DNA of 64,000 nucleotides from DASUPK01 sp035456265 (GTDB lineage: Bacteria; Actinomycetota; Thermoleophilia; Solirubrobacterales; 70-9), in NCBI GenBank assembly GCA_035456265.1, contig DATIDP010000149.1, forward strand, positions 8,005 to 72,004, read 5' to 3'. The notes under the pieces were generated by a model. It was not told the origin of the DNA, searched no databases, and worked only from the letters and a program-made list of their open reading frames with translations. A program made the position numbers and the translations under genes. Of this stretch, positions 32,722-41,045 are shown one piece after another. Numbering within the stretch: position 1 is the first letter of the stretch; every line of letters begins with the position of its first letter.

Positions 32722-33663
32722 GTGCTGCTCTCTTACTGCGTGGTCAACACGAATGGCCGGGAGTTCCTGCTCGCCTGTCTGGAGGCAATCGAGCGCACCG
32801 CGCCGCCGGATCTCGACCACGAGATTCTGGTGCTCGACAACGCCTCGGACGACGGATCCGCGGACGCGGTCAGGGCTCTCGACCGGGAGATCCGCCTGGT
32901 CGCACTCGACCGGCGCGAGGGCAAGGCGGCGAACGACGACCGTCTGCTCCGTGAGGCGAAGGGGGAGTTCTGCCTGCTGCTCAATGAGGACTCGGAGCTC
33001 GAGCCGGGGGCGGTGCCCGCCCTGATCGGAGCGCTGCGGTCGGACCGGCGGGCCGCCCTGGCCGGCGCCCAGCTGCTCTGCCCCGATCGCCGTCCGGTGC
33101 CCTGCGCCTGGCGGCTGCCGGGCGTCAAGACCGCCCTGGCGGGGGCGCTTTTCCTCCACCGCCGTTTCACGGTTGAGAGCGGCGACGGGGGAACCCGCCC
33201 CGTCGGCTGGGTGCAGTCGAGCGCCATGCTCGTGCGCCGGGAGGCGGCCCTTCGAATTGGGGGCTTCGACCCCGATTTCTTCGTCTACTCGGACGAGACC
33301 GATTTCTGCAAGCGCCTCACGGATGCGGGCTGGCGGATCCTCTACGTCCCCGCCGCGCGGGCGATCCACCACGACCAGATGGCCCAGGACGCGGCCGGGG
33401 CCGAGCGCCGCATCGTCGAGTATCACCGCGGCAGGGATCGGTACCTGCGCAAGCACCTCGGGCCGGCCCGGGCCGCGCTGCTTCGGCCGCTGCTCGCCTG
33501 GCCCTATCTGCTCCGCGCGCTGGGGGCCCTCGTCCTGCCGGGACACTCCCCCCGTCGCTACTGGCTGCACGCCCGCCAGGCGCTGACGCCTGGGCGGGGC
33601 CAGGGCATTCGCGAGGCCGCCGAGGCTTACAACCGGCGTCTCCATCAGGCTGACCGGCCATGA
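32722..33663 (+). CDS. Glycosyltransferase, family 2 (rhamnosyltransferase-like)
   Basis: A 313-residue GT2 starting at GTG 32722: LLSYCVVNTNGREFLLACL, EILVLDNASDDGSADAV, LLNEDSELEPGAV (DxD-like metal site), GWVQSSAMLVRREAALRIGGFD, and YSDETDFCKRLTDAGW with the likely catalytic acid. A C-terminal basic/hydrophobic region (about 255-290) may touch the membrane. Its stop overlaps the next gene's ATG (ATGA), so the two glycosyltransferases are coupled. The pattern is typical of O-antigen or rhamnan enzymes. Confidence 0.9.
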   Translation: MLLSYCVVNTNGREFLLACLEAIERTAPPDLDHEILVLDNASDDGSADAVRALDREIRLVALDRREGKAANDDRLLREAKGEFCLLLNEDSELEPGAVPALIGALRSDRRAALAGAQLLCPDRRPVPCAWRLPGVKTALAGALFLHRRFTVESGDGGTRPVGWVQSSAMLVRREAALRIGGFDPDFFVYSDETDFCKRLTDAGWRILYVPAARAIHHDQMAQDAAGAERRIVEYHRGRDRYLRKHLGPARAALLRPLLAWPYLLRALGALVLPGHSPRRYWLHARQALTPGRGQGIREAAEAYNRRLHQADRP

Positions 33664-34679
33664 GGATCCTCGAGGTGACTCAGATGTGGCCGAGTGAGGA
33701 GCACCCGGATCTGGGCAGCTTTCTGGTCCCCCTGACCCGGGAGCTGAGAGCGCTCGGCCACGAGGTCGAGGTCTCCTCCATCAGCCGCCGGGGCGGATCG
33801 CCGACGGAGTACCTGACCCTGGCGCGCAAGGCCCGCGCCGCGGCCGGCAGCTTCAAGCCCGACGTCGTCTTCGCCCACTTCCTCTTTCCCGCAGGCGCCG
33901 CCGGCGCGCTGGCCGCGCGCAGGGCAGGGGTGCCGCTCGTCGTCATGGCCCACGGCCAGGACGTCGCGAATCTCGGGCGAGTCCCGGGCGTCAGAGCGGC
34001 GACCCGCTGGGTGGTCGGCCGCTCAGCCGCGGTGATCGCGAACTCGCGCTGGCTGGCGGGTCGTCTGACGGACAAGATCGCGTCGGCCGAGCCGAAGATC
34101 GAGGTCGCGGACCTGGGGGTCGACTTGGAGACCTTCGCGCCACGGGCGGCCGCCGAGGCTCGCCGCGAGCTCGGCTGGGATGGCGAGGGACCGTCGTTCC
34201 TGTGCGTCGGGTCGCTGATCGAGCGCAAGAACGTCGTCGCGCTCGCCGACGCCTTCGGCTCGCTGAGAAGGGGGCGTCTCGCATTCGTCGGCGACGGCCC
34301 GCTGAGGCCGCAGCTCGAGGGTCGGGCGAAGGTGGCCCTCACGGGCCGGATCCCGCAATCGGAGGTGCCTCGGTGGATCGCAGCGTGCGACGTCCTCTGC
34401 CAGCCCTCGCTGATCGAGCCGTTCGGCCAAGCGACCCTCGAGGCGATGGCGATGGAGCGCAGCGTCGTCGCGACCAGTGTGGGTGGGCCGCCGGAGTTCG
34501 TCACGCCCGAGGCGGGCGTGCTGGTCGACCCGCAGGATCCCGCCGCTCTCCCCCGCGCGATGGAGCTGGCGGCGAGCAAGCCCACGCCGAACGGGGCAGC
34601 CCGCGAGGCCGCGGCAGAGCACGACGTGAAGAGGCAGGCGGCGCGGATGGCCGAGGTGCTCGAGCGGGCGGCCTCCTAG
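33660..34679 (+). CDS. Glycosyltransferase, family 4
   Basis: The 339 residues show the GT-B layout: RILEVTQMWPSEEHPDLGSF at the start, VVMAHGQDVANLG, FLCVGSLIERKNVVALADAF, VALTGRIPQSEVPRWIAACDVL and QPSLIEPFGQATLEAMAMERSVVATSVGG, with the conserved E-x7-E donor-binding motif. It is coupled to the preceding GT2 by a four-base overlap. Its TAG stop shares CTAG with the stop of the convergent GT2. Confidence 0.92.
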   Translation: MRILEVTQMWPSEEHPDLGSFLVPLTRELRALGHEVEVSSISRRGGSPTEYLTLARKARAAAGSFKPDVVFAHFLFPAGAAGALAARRAGVPLVVMAHGQDVANLGRVPGVRAATRWVVGRSAAVIANSRWLAGRLTDKIASAEPKIEVADLGVDLETFAPRAAAEARRELGWDGEGPSFLCVGSLIERKNVVALADAFGSLRRGRLAFVGDGPLRPQLEGRAKVALTGRIPQSEVPRWIAACDVLCQPSLIEPFGQATLEAMAMERSVVATSVGGPPEFVTPEAGVLVDPQDPAALPRAMELAASKPTPNGAAREAAAEHDVKRQAARMAEVLERAAS

Positions 34680-35593
34680 CCGGCGCGGCTCATCGCCCGC
34701 TGCTGCTCCCAGTCGCTCGCCGCCTTCCAGAGCTGCTGGAACCTGGCGTAGCGCTCGTCGCCGTCCAGCCAGGGAGCCCGAAAGCGCCGCTTCGCACGGA
34801 TGAAGCGGATCCACGACTTGATCCGGCCCCTGCGATCGAGACGAGGCGGAAGTACGCCGAAATAGCGCCGGCAGTACTCCGGGGAGCGCGTCGGCCGATA
34901 GGCAAGCTCCCCCTCCCGGTACTCACGGACGTAGCGCAGCAGGCCGCTCAGCTCGGTCGTGTCGTAGTGCTTCACAGCGGCCCTCGGCGCGTACCCGAAC
35001 CGATAGCCGCGGTCCGCCAGCGCCGCCGCCAGCGCGGTCTCGGCAAAGCAACCGAAGCGATGCTCGAAGCCGCCCGCATCGAGGTAGGCATCGAGACGAA
35101 CCGCGAACCCCCTGATCGTGACCTTCCGCCAGTCGCCCTCACGGCTCCACTCCTCGAAGCCGTCCGCGTACCAGCGCCGTTCGCAACTGGCCACCGGGTC
35201 GGGGCTGCCATCGCTGAGCGAGCGGATGCAGGCACCGGCATAACGCGACTCGTTCTCCGACAGATACGCGAGCAGGGAGGAGAGGCAGTCCGGCTCGGCG
35301 ACCGTGTGCGCCTCCGTGAAGAGCAGCCATCGCCCCCGCGCCGCCCGTGCGCCGCGATCGTGCAGCTCCAGCTCCTGGTTCGAGGAGAAGCTGAGCAGCC
35401 GGTCGTGGGATGTGAGGAGCGGCTCGACCTGCTTCTCGACCTCGGGCTCGTTCCCGCTCGCAACGGCGATCACCTCATATCGGTCGCGCGGGAGACCCTG
35501 CCCGCGCGCCCAGCTCTGGACGCACTCGGGGGCGTGCCCATCGTGATCGAACAGCGTGAGCACAACGGAGATCTCCGGGGCGCTACGAGCCAT
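34676..35593 (-). CDS. Glycosyltransferase, family 2
   Basis: A 305-residue enzyme with a GT2 N-terminal half: EISVVLTLFDHDGHAPECVQ, YEVIAVASGNEPE, RAARGRWLLFTEAHTVAEPDCL and KVTIRGFAVRLDAYLDAGGF. The usual DxD is replaced by TEAHT, which some glycosyl-surface GT2 enzymes also show. The C-terminus is basic and has no membrane segment. It is divergent from the PhyH-like gene with 22 bases between start codons, and convergent with the GT4 gene at its stop. Confidence 0.82.
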   Translation of the reverse strand: MARSAPEISVVLTLFDHDGHAPECVQSWARGQGLPRDRYEVIAVASGNEPEVEKQVEPLLTSHDRLLSFSSNQELELHDRGARAARGRWLLFTEAHTVAEPDCLSSLLAYLSENESRYAGACIRSLSDGSPDPVASCERRWYADGFEEWSREGDWRKVTIRGFAVRLDAYLDAGGFEHRFGCFAETALAAALADRGYRFGYAPRAAVKHYDTTELSGLLRYVREYREGELAYRPTRSPEYCRRYFGVLPPRLDRRGRIKSWIRFIRAKRRFRAPWLDGDERYARFQQLWKAASDWEQQRAMSRAG

Positions 35594-35598
35594 CCGTA

Positions 35599-35604
35599 TA
35601 CGCT
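35599..35604 (+). promoter_or_regulatory. -10 box TACGCT, leaderless type, for the PhyH-like gene
   Basis: TACGCT is 11 bases before the ATG at 35616, in the 22-base gap between divergent start codons. Confidence 0.4.
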
Positions 35605-35615
35605 CGCTCTCTCAG

Positions 35616-36530
35616 ATGCTCGGGATCGAGGTCACCGGGGAGGAGCGTGCAGCCGGCCGGCTCGGGCCCGAGAGCTTCCGAGCCGCCTCCCTCCTGCTTC
35701 ACACCGCGGGTTATGTCGTGCTGCGGGATGCCCTCCCCCGCGACCTGGTCGCCGACGTTCGCGATGCATTCGACGAGATCCTCCGGGACTGCATGGCGAG
35801 CAGGCAGGGGGAGGGCTGGTACCAGGTGTCCGAGCGGCGGCAGGCGGTCTTCTGGGAGCGAGGCGCTCGCTGGCGCATCTTCCCCAAGCTGAGTCCGCCG
35901 CTCAGCGATCCACGGCTGCTCGCGAACCCGCTGGTGATCTCGCTGCTCGAGGAATCGCTCGGCCCCGGCTTCCGCTGCAAGTTCGTCTCCAGCGACACCT
36001 GCCTCAGGGGATCGGCGACGCAGGCGCCTCACCGGGAGCTTGGGGCAGGCGGTGCGCGAGAGCCCCGCGCCTACGTCGTCAACGTGCCCCTCGCACGGTG
36101 CACCCGGCGAAACGGGCCGATCGAGGTCTGGCCGACTGCGAGCCATCTCTGGAGCACGGAGGTGCTGGACCGCCACGGGGTGACCGACGACGTTCAGGAC
36201 GGGTCCAACGGGTCGATCGAGGCGCTTGCCCGGCGACTGCCGTCGGAGCGCCTCCTGCTCGAGCCCGGAAGCCTGCTGATCCGCAATCCGGGGATGCTCC
36301 ATCGCGGAACCCCCAACCGCACACGCCGACCTCGCTCGATGCTGACGGTCTGCTACCTGGGCCGCGGCTACGACTACGACTACGGCAGCGCCGAGTACAA
36401 CCTCGACCCGGAGCTCCTCGCCCGCCTCCATCCGGAGGTCCGGCGGCTCTTTCCGGAGCTCGAGCGCGATCAGGGAACCGGCCCTCTCCACGACAGGCGG
36501 ACGGCCCCCTCGACGCAGCCCCTCGCATAG
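35616..36530 (+). CDS. Phytanoyl-CoA dioxygenase (PhyH)-like Fe(II)/2-oxoglutarate oxygenase
   Basis: The 304-residue protein fits the PhyH double-stranded beta-helix: GYVVLRDALPRDLVADV at the start, APHRELGAGG, the conserved strand NGPIEVWPTASHLW, LLEPGSLLIRNPGMLHRGTPNRT and RSMLTVCY. The iron triad appears as His-x-Glu (HRE) plus a distal His in MLHRG; most members have His-x-Asp. Glu is tolerated in some relatives such as clavaminate synthase. It sits among glycosyltransferases, so it may hydroxylate a sugar or lipid precursor. The start is ATG 35616; the longer frame would run into the divergent gene. Confidence 0.78.
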   Translation: MLGIEVTGEERAAGRLGPESFRAASLLLHTAGYVVLRDALPRDLVADVRDAFDEILRDCMASRQGEGWYQVSERRQAVFWERGARWRIFPKLSPPLSDPRLLANPLVISLLEESLGPGFRCKFVSSDTCLRGSATQAPHRELGAGGAREPRAYVVNVPLARCTRRNGPIEVWPTASHLWSTEVLDRHGVTDDVQDGSNGSIEALARRLPSERLLLEPGSLLIRNPGMLHRGTPNRTRRPRSMLTVCYLGRGYDYDYGSAEYNLDPELLARLHPEVRRLFPELERDQGTGPLHDRRTAPSTQPLA

Positions 36531-37420
36531 CTCAGCCGGATCAGCCAGGTCGGACGCTCGGTGACGAAGCGGACGTATCCCTCCGGATATCGCTGCAGGA
36601 CCTCCATGACCTCGCGCAGCGACCAGGCGAGGGCGTCCAGCCGGGGACGGGGCTGTGGGGACAGCGCGAGGGCTCTCAGAAGGGCCTCCGCCCTCCCGAA
36701 CCCCCTGTGGAGCCGGCGCAGGTAGGCCAGGCCCATCCGATCGGCGGGAATCAGGTGGCGGAGCTGGAGGTCGGGGGAGTACCAGACCTCCCATCCCGCT
36801 CGCAGGATCCGCAATGAGATCTCGGCATCCTCACCCGCCGACAGGGTTCTGGAGCGGCGTCCGCGGAGCACGCCCCGTTCGATCCAGCCGCTGTCGACGA
36901 CGGCCTCGCGCCGCACCACCAGCCCCGCTCCCACCGGCATCCGCCACCCGCGGATCGGCATGCGGCGCGCCTCGGCTCCCAAGTCCTGCCGGGCCAGGCT
37001 CTCGCCGTAGAGGTCCGCCAGGGGGGTCGGCGGCTGCGCCCAGAGCAGGTCGTTTCGCCCGCCGAAGGCCCCGGCTCGAGGGTTCTCCTCCGCGAACGTG
37101 AGCGCCCGGGTGACCCAGTCGGGTGCCAGAAGGCAGTCGTCGTCGACGAATCCGATCAGGCGACCGTGGCTTTCCCTCAGACCGCGTCTACGGGCCGGCG
37201 CGATCCCCGACCGTCGCTCACTGACGTAGCGAAGCCGCGGAATCCGTCCGCTCTCTCCCCAGCGCCTGGCGACCTCCGCCGTCGCATCGGTGCAGCGGTT
37301 GGCGACCACCAGCACCTCGACGCCGGCATCAGACGGCAGCACCTGACGGGCGACGCTCTCCAGTGCCCGGTCGAGCAGGTGGGCGTTGTTGCGAGTGCAG
37401 ATCAGCAGCGTCAGATCCAT
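36470..37420 (-). CDS. Glycosyltransferase, family 2
   Basis: A 316-residue GT2: LTLLICTRNNAHLLDRALES, VEVLVVANRCTDATAEVA, LIGFVDDDCLLAPDWV (DDD metal site), GAFGGRNDLLW, GWRMPVGAGLVVRREAVVD and SAGEDAEISLRILRAGWEVWYSP. I chose ATG 37420, ten bases after a TAGAGT box, over a GTG at 37432 which overlaps that box. The last 61 bases overlap the 3' end of the convergent PhyH-like gene, with both coding. Confidence 0.88.
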   Translation of the reverse strand: MDLTLLICTRNNAHLLDRALESVARQVLPSDAGVEVLVVANRCTDATAEVARRWGESGRIPRLRYVSERRSGIAPARRRGLRESHGRLIGFVDDDCLLAPDWVTRALTFAEENPRAGAFGGRNDLLWAQPPTPLADLYGESLARQDLGAEARRMPIRGWRMPVGAGLVVRREAVVDSGWIERGVLRGRRSRTLSAGEDAEISLRILRAGWEVWYSPDLQLRHLIPADRMGLAYLRRLHRGFGRAEALLRALALSPQPRPRLDALAWSLREVMEVLQRYPEGYVRFVTERPTWLIRLSYARGCVEGAVRLSWRGPVP

Positions 37421-37430
37421 CGGGGCCGCC

Positions 37431-37436
37431 ACTCTA
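37431..37436 (-). promoter_or_regulatory. -10 box TAGAGT, leaderless type
   Basis: TAGAGT on the minus strand is ten bases before the ATG at 37420. Confidence 0.4.
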
Positions 37437-37478
37437 GATGCGTCAGGTCGACCTGCAGGACATCGGGCTGCTCAAGCG

Positions 37479-39068
37479 CTAGCGGATCGCGTCCTCGTCC
37501 CGCTGCTCGGCCTCGAGGGTCTCCCGGGTCAGGCGCGGGCGGCGGCCGTCGCCGCGCTTCGCCTGCCCCGCGGGCTCGATCTCCGGCTCGGGCGGCGGAG
37601 CCTCCCGCAGCCGGCTCAGCGCGGCGCTGACATAGGAGGGGCTGAGCACGCGCCCGGCGGCCTGGCGCTCCTCCTCGTTCAGGAAGCCCGTCGCCCAGAG
37701 CAGCAGGGGATAGGCGAGCCAGAGCGACGTACGCCCGGCGAGCCCGCCGACACCGGAGGTCGGCAGCAGCAGCTCCCCAGCGGCCACCAGCAGGACGGCC
37801 AGGCCGGTCGCCTGGGCGAGGCGCAGCCATTCGTACGGGACGTGGAAGAGCCGCTGGGTGAAGAGGTACATCAGCACCAGCACCACGGCGTAGGACGCCA
37901 CCAGCGAGATACCGGCGCCCACGATCCCGAGCGACGGGAGCAAGGCGAAGTTGAGGCCGATGTTGACCAGCGTCCCCGCCCCGGTGGCCGGGAAGTTGAA
38001 CTCGGTCCGGCCCGTGCGGCCCAGGACGATCACCAGGACGAGATAGAGCGCGTAGAGCATGACCCCGGTCGAGACGAGGCCGATCGTCTTGTAGGAGTCG
38101 AAGAACTCGGGCGCCGCGAGCGCGCGAACGATCCAGCGGGATAGCAGCCACATCCCGGCGACGACGAAGGTCGTCACCGAGACGAACCAGGTGACGATCA
38201 CCGCGTAGGCGCGCCGCGCCTCGTCGTCGTCCTGGATCGAGTACGCGAGCGGAGGCCAGGCGAGCTGGAATCCCTTGACGAGCACGTTCACCGCCTGCGC
38301 GAACTTCACCGAGAGGCTGTAGAGGCCGGCGTCGCCGAGGCCGACCAGCCGGACGATCAGCACCCGGTCGATGAAGTTCAGCGAGTAGAGGGAGAGCTCG
38401 GCCGGCATCGTCGGAAGCCCCCAGCGCAGCATCCGCCGCCAAAGGGCGGCGTCGGGCACCAGCGCGAGCCTGTGCCGCTGCGCGAAGACCAGCCCGGCCA
38501 GGAACAGCCCGCCGGTGCCGTACTGGCCCCAGAGCAGGCCGCTCGCGCCTTTGCCCTCCCCCACGACCAGCCAGACCGTCACCGGGATCGTGACCAGGAC
38601 GTTCGCGACCGTGAAGGCGAAGTACGCCTTGGCCCGCTCGTCGATCCGGAAGAGCGCGGTGAGGAACTCGAACATCGTGAAGACCCAGAGGCCGAAGACC
38701 GCGATCCGCATGAGCCCCGCGTCGGAGTGATCGAGCAGCAACCGCGAGAGCGGCTCCGCCAGGGGCATGGCGATGACCATCCCGATCGTCGTGGTCCAGA
38801 GCAGCGAGGCGAAGGCCGTCTTCACCACCTGGGCCGGCTCCTCGCCGGCCTGGTAGTAGAAGCGCAGGAGCGCCTCGATGATCCCCAGCCGGATGACGAT
38901 GCTGGCGGCGATCACGCCCGTCACCAGCACCTCGGCGGCGCCGTAGTCCGCGGGCGTCAGGTACCGCGTGTAAAGCGGCAGCAGGGCGACTGCGATCAGC
39001 TTCGAGATCACGCTCGAGGCCGTGTACGCGGCGCCCGTCGTCGCCAGGCGGCGGAGGTAGCCGGTCAT
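37479..39068 (-). CDS. Polysaccharide flippase (Wzx/MATE-like)
   Basis: A 529-residue protein with about 14 hydrophobic segments. It starts LRRLATTGAAYTASSVISKLIAV, the usual Wzx start, with YTRYLTPADYGAAEV following TM1. It should flip lipid-linked repeat units to the outer face of the membrane. The C-terminal ~60 residues are a charged cytoplasmic tail (RLREAPPPEPEIEPAGQAKR) not typical of the family. ATG 39068 was preferred over an N-terminal extension lacking membrane character. The polymerase gene lies immediately upstream. Confidence 0.9.
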   Translation of the reverse strand: MTGYLRRLATTGAAYTASSVISKLIAVALLPLYTRYLTPADYGAAEVLVTGVIAASIVIRLGIIEALLRFYYQAGEEPAQVVKTAFASLLWTTTIGMVIAMPLAEPLSRLLLDHSDAGLMRIAVFGLWVFTMFEFLTALFRIDERAKAYFAFTVANVLVTIPVTVWLVVGEGKGASGLLWGQYGTGGLFLAGLVFAQRHRLALVPDAALWRRMLRWGLPTMPAELSLYSLNFIDRVLIVRLVGLGDAGLYSLSVKFAQAVNVLVKGFQLAWPPLAYSIQDDDEARRAYAVIVTWFVSVTTFVVAGMWLLSRWIVRALAAPEFFDSYKTIGLVSTGVMLYALYLVLVIVLGRTGRTEFNFPATGAGTLVNIGLNFALLPSLGIVGAGISLVASYAVVLVLMYLFTQRLFHVPYEWLRLAQATGLAVLLVAAGELLLPTSGVGGLAGRTSLWLAYPLLLWATGFLNEEERQAAGRVLSPSYVSAALSRLREAPPPEPEIEPAGQAKRGDGRRPRLTRETLEAEQRDEDAIR

Positions 39069-39072
39069 GGGA

Positions 39073-40626
39073 CTAGGCGACTGTAGGAGCGGGGGCGGAC
39101 TCCGCCTCGGCCGCCTCGCCGACACGCCGCGGCCATCCCCCCGCACCCATCTCGGCCGCCAGCACCCCGCCGAGGGCGAGCAGCGCCCAGGTGAGCGGAT
39201 CGGTGAGGTAGGCCGCGTAGCCGATGGTGTGGGCGAGCAGCGCGATGAAGGCGGCCGCCAGGCCGATCCTGGCCGGGGTGAGCTCCACCCGGTCCCCCTC
39301 CTCGAGCGACCGGAAGTCGCCGCGGAGCCCGGGAGCGATCGGTCTCATCCCCGAGAAAAGGGTCCAGAGGGCGGCCGCCAGGAGGGCCAGGTAAGCGGCG
39401 ATCCCGATCACGCCCTGCTCGGCGGCGACCGTGATCGGCTCGGTGTGAGAGATCGTGGTGTCGCCCGGCGGAACGTCCTCGGCCTTCGCGAACTCCTTGG
39501 AGAACGAGGCCGAGCCGTAGCCGTAGACCGGCCGGTGCCAGGCGAGCTTCGCGCCGCCGCTGATCAGGCTGCTGTGTCCCTCGCTGATGTCGCGGGAGCT
39601 CTCGTTGGATCCCCCCGCGAGGAAGAACACCGCGAGGATGGTCGCCGCCAGCCCGACCGCGGCACCGGCCGCCACCCTGCCGACGCTCCAGCGCAGCGCG
39701 GCGAGGACCGCGAGCCCCGCGAAGAGGCTGGCGAAGGTCGTCTGCGAGAACGAGAAGACGAGCCCTGCGAAGGTGATCGCGAGGGCGCCGACCAGGACGA
39801 ACGCGACGCGCCGATCGGAGGTCCAGAGCAGGACCGCGCAGGCGAGCAGGATGGCCACCATCAGATAGCGGCCGTAGATGTTCGGGTCCCAGAAGAGCGA
39901 GTTGACCCGGAAGTAGAAGTGGAAGTCGTTCGACGCCTCGAGCTTGCCGTTCCAGAAGATGTGCTCGGTGGCGTACTGGCCGATACCGATGCCCGCGAAG
40001 AGCAGGGCCTCGAGCAGGAGCAGGGCGAAGGCGAGGCGAAGCAGCCGCCGGTCCCATTCCGCCATCGCCAGCAGGCAGAAGAGCACCGCGAACGGCGTCA
40101 GGAAGAACCCGATGTTCCGGGCCGCGAAGTCGAGATCGGCCGAGTACGTCGCCTGCAGCGCGTAGAGACAGATGACCAGGACGACGGCGAGCACCAGGGG
40201 CCGTGGGAGAGCGCGCATCCGGGCTCGGCCCCGCAGGGCGTCGACGGCGGTCGCCAGGACGCCGGCCCCGATCACCGCGTACAGCGGGATCAGCAGGTTG
40301 ACCGCCTGTCCGCCCGCCACATGGAACCGGATGCGAAAGGGAAGCGTTGCGACCACGAGCAGCGGCAGGAGGACGGGCCAGCGCACCATCGCCGCCGCGA
40401 GCGCACAGAGGACGGCGACGGCGCCGAGAACGGTCCCGGCGAACTCCAGATGGTGGCCTCGCAGGCTGGCGAGCTCGTCCCAGCCCTGGCCGGCCACCAG
40501 CGCGGTCGCGATCCCCATCGCGGCCAGGAGCGCCGCGGCGCGCAGGCGGGAGTCGGGAACCAGCAGGGCCGCCGAGACCGACGCCGCCGCAGCCAGGCAG
40601 CCGGCGATCTCGAGCGCCCCGCTCAC
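39073..40626 (-). CDS. O-antigen ligase/polymerase-like membrane protein (Wzy/WaaL)
   Basis: The 517 residues contain about 12 hydrophobic segments and one long external loop (about 335-420) with the family landmarks KLAWHRPVYGYGSASFSKEF and TTISHTEPITVAAEQGVIG. That HxxP-type periplasmic loop is typical of O-antigen polymerases and ligases. With the flippase next door it probably polymerises or attaches the repeat unit. The GTG start overlaps the upstream stop (GTGA). No Wzz-type chain-length regulator or tyrosine kinase is present nearby. Confidence 0.88.
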   Translation of the reverse strand: MSGALEIAGCLAAAASVSAALLVPDSRLRAAALLAAMGIATALVAGQGWDELASLRGHHLEFAGTVLGAVAVLCALAAAMVRWPVLLPLLVVATLPFRIRFHVAGGQAVNLLIPLYAVIGAGVLATAVDALRGRARMRALPRPLVLAVVLVICLYALQATYSADLDFAARNIGFFLTPFAVLFCLLAMAEWDRRLLRLAFALLLLEALLFAGIGIGQYATEHIFWNGKLEASNDFHFYFRVNSLFWDPNIYGRYLMVAILLACAVLLWTSDRRVAFVLVGALAITFAGLVFSFSQTTFASLFAGLAVLAALRWSVGRVAAGAAVGLAATILAVFFLAGGSNESSRDISEGHSSLISGGAKLAWHRPVYGYGSASFSKEFAKAEDVPPGDTTISHTEPITVAAEQGVIGIAAYLALLAAALWTLFSGMRPIAPGLRGDFRSLEEGDRVELTPARIGLAAAFIALLAHTIGYAAYLTDPLTWALLALGGVLAAEMGAGGWPRRVGEAAEAESAPAPTVA

Positions 40627-41045
40627 GGCGACCCCCCCGCGGCCGGTATGTCGAGACGCTCACCCGAGACGGCCGTGCGGTCGGCGTCCTGGAGGGTCAG
40701 CTGAAGGTGATAGCTGCCCGGGGGCACCGGGTTTCCGGCGGCGTCGCGGCCGTTCCAGGCAAAGCAATGGGCGGTGTCGCTGCCGGTAAGGGGCTGATCG
40801 GAGGCGAGCACCCGGACGAGGTGATCGGCCGAGTCGACGACGGCGACCTTCACCGTGTCGTCGCGGGTGAGCCGGAAGCAGACCCGGTAGCGCGGGCCGG
40901 GGCGAGTCTTCCAGTGGATCGAGCTGGCGACGGGGCCGTCGTGCCTCAGATGCTGGGTCAGCACCATCGCCGCAGCGGTGCCGGCGAGCAGGAGGGCCAC
41001 CGTCACTGCGGAGATCAGGGCGACCGGTCGAGTGCGCTTGCTCAG
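40623..41045 (-). CDS. Membrane-anchored FlgD-Ig-like domain protein, probable CTG start
   Basis: About 140 residues: a short basic start (SKRTRPVAL), one membrane segment (about 8-30), then a beta-sandwich with FAWNGRDAAGNPVPPGSYHL, the FlgD immunoglobulin-like signature. In frame, the first plausible start is CTG 41045, overlapping the upstream stop as CTGA. GTG 41006 would cut the basic residues and part of the anchor. It lies between LytR_C and polymerase genes and may help organise the surface polymer; function unknown. Confidence 0.65.
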   Translation of the reverse strand: MSKRTRPVALISAVTVALLLAGTAAAMVLTQHLRHDGPVASSIHWKTRPGPRYRVCFRLTRDDTVKVAVVDSADHLVRVLASDQPLTGSDTAHCFAWNGRDAAGNPVPPGSYHLQLTLQDADRTAVSGERLDIPAAGGSP

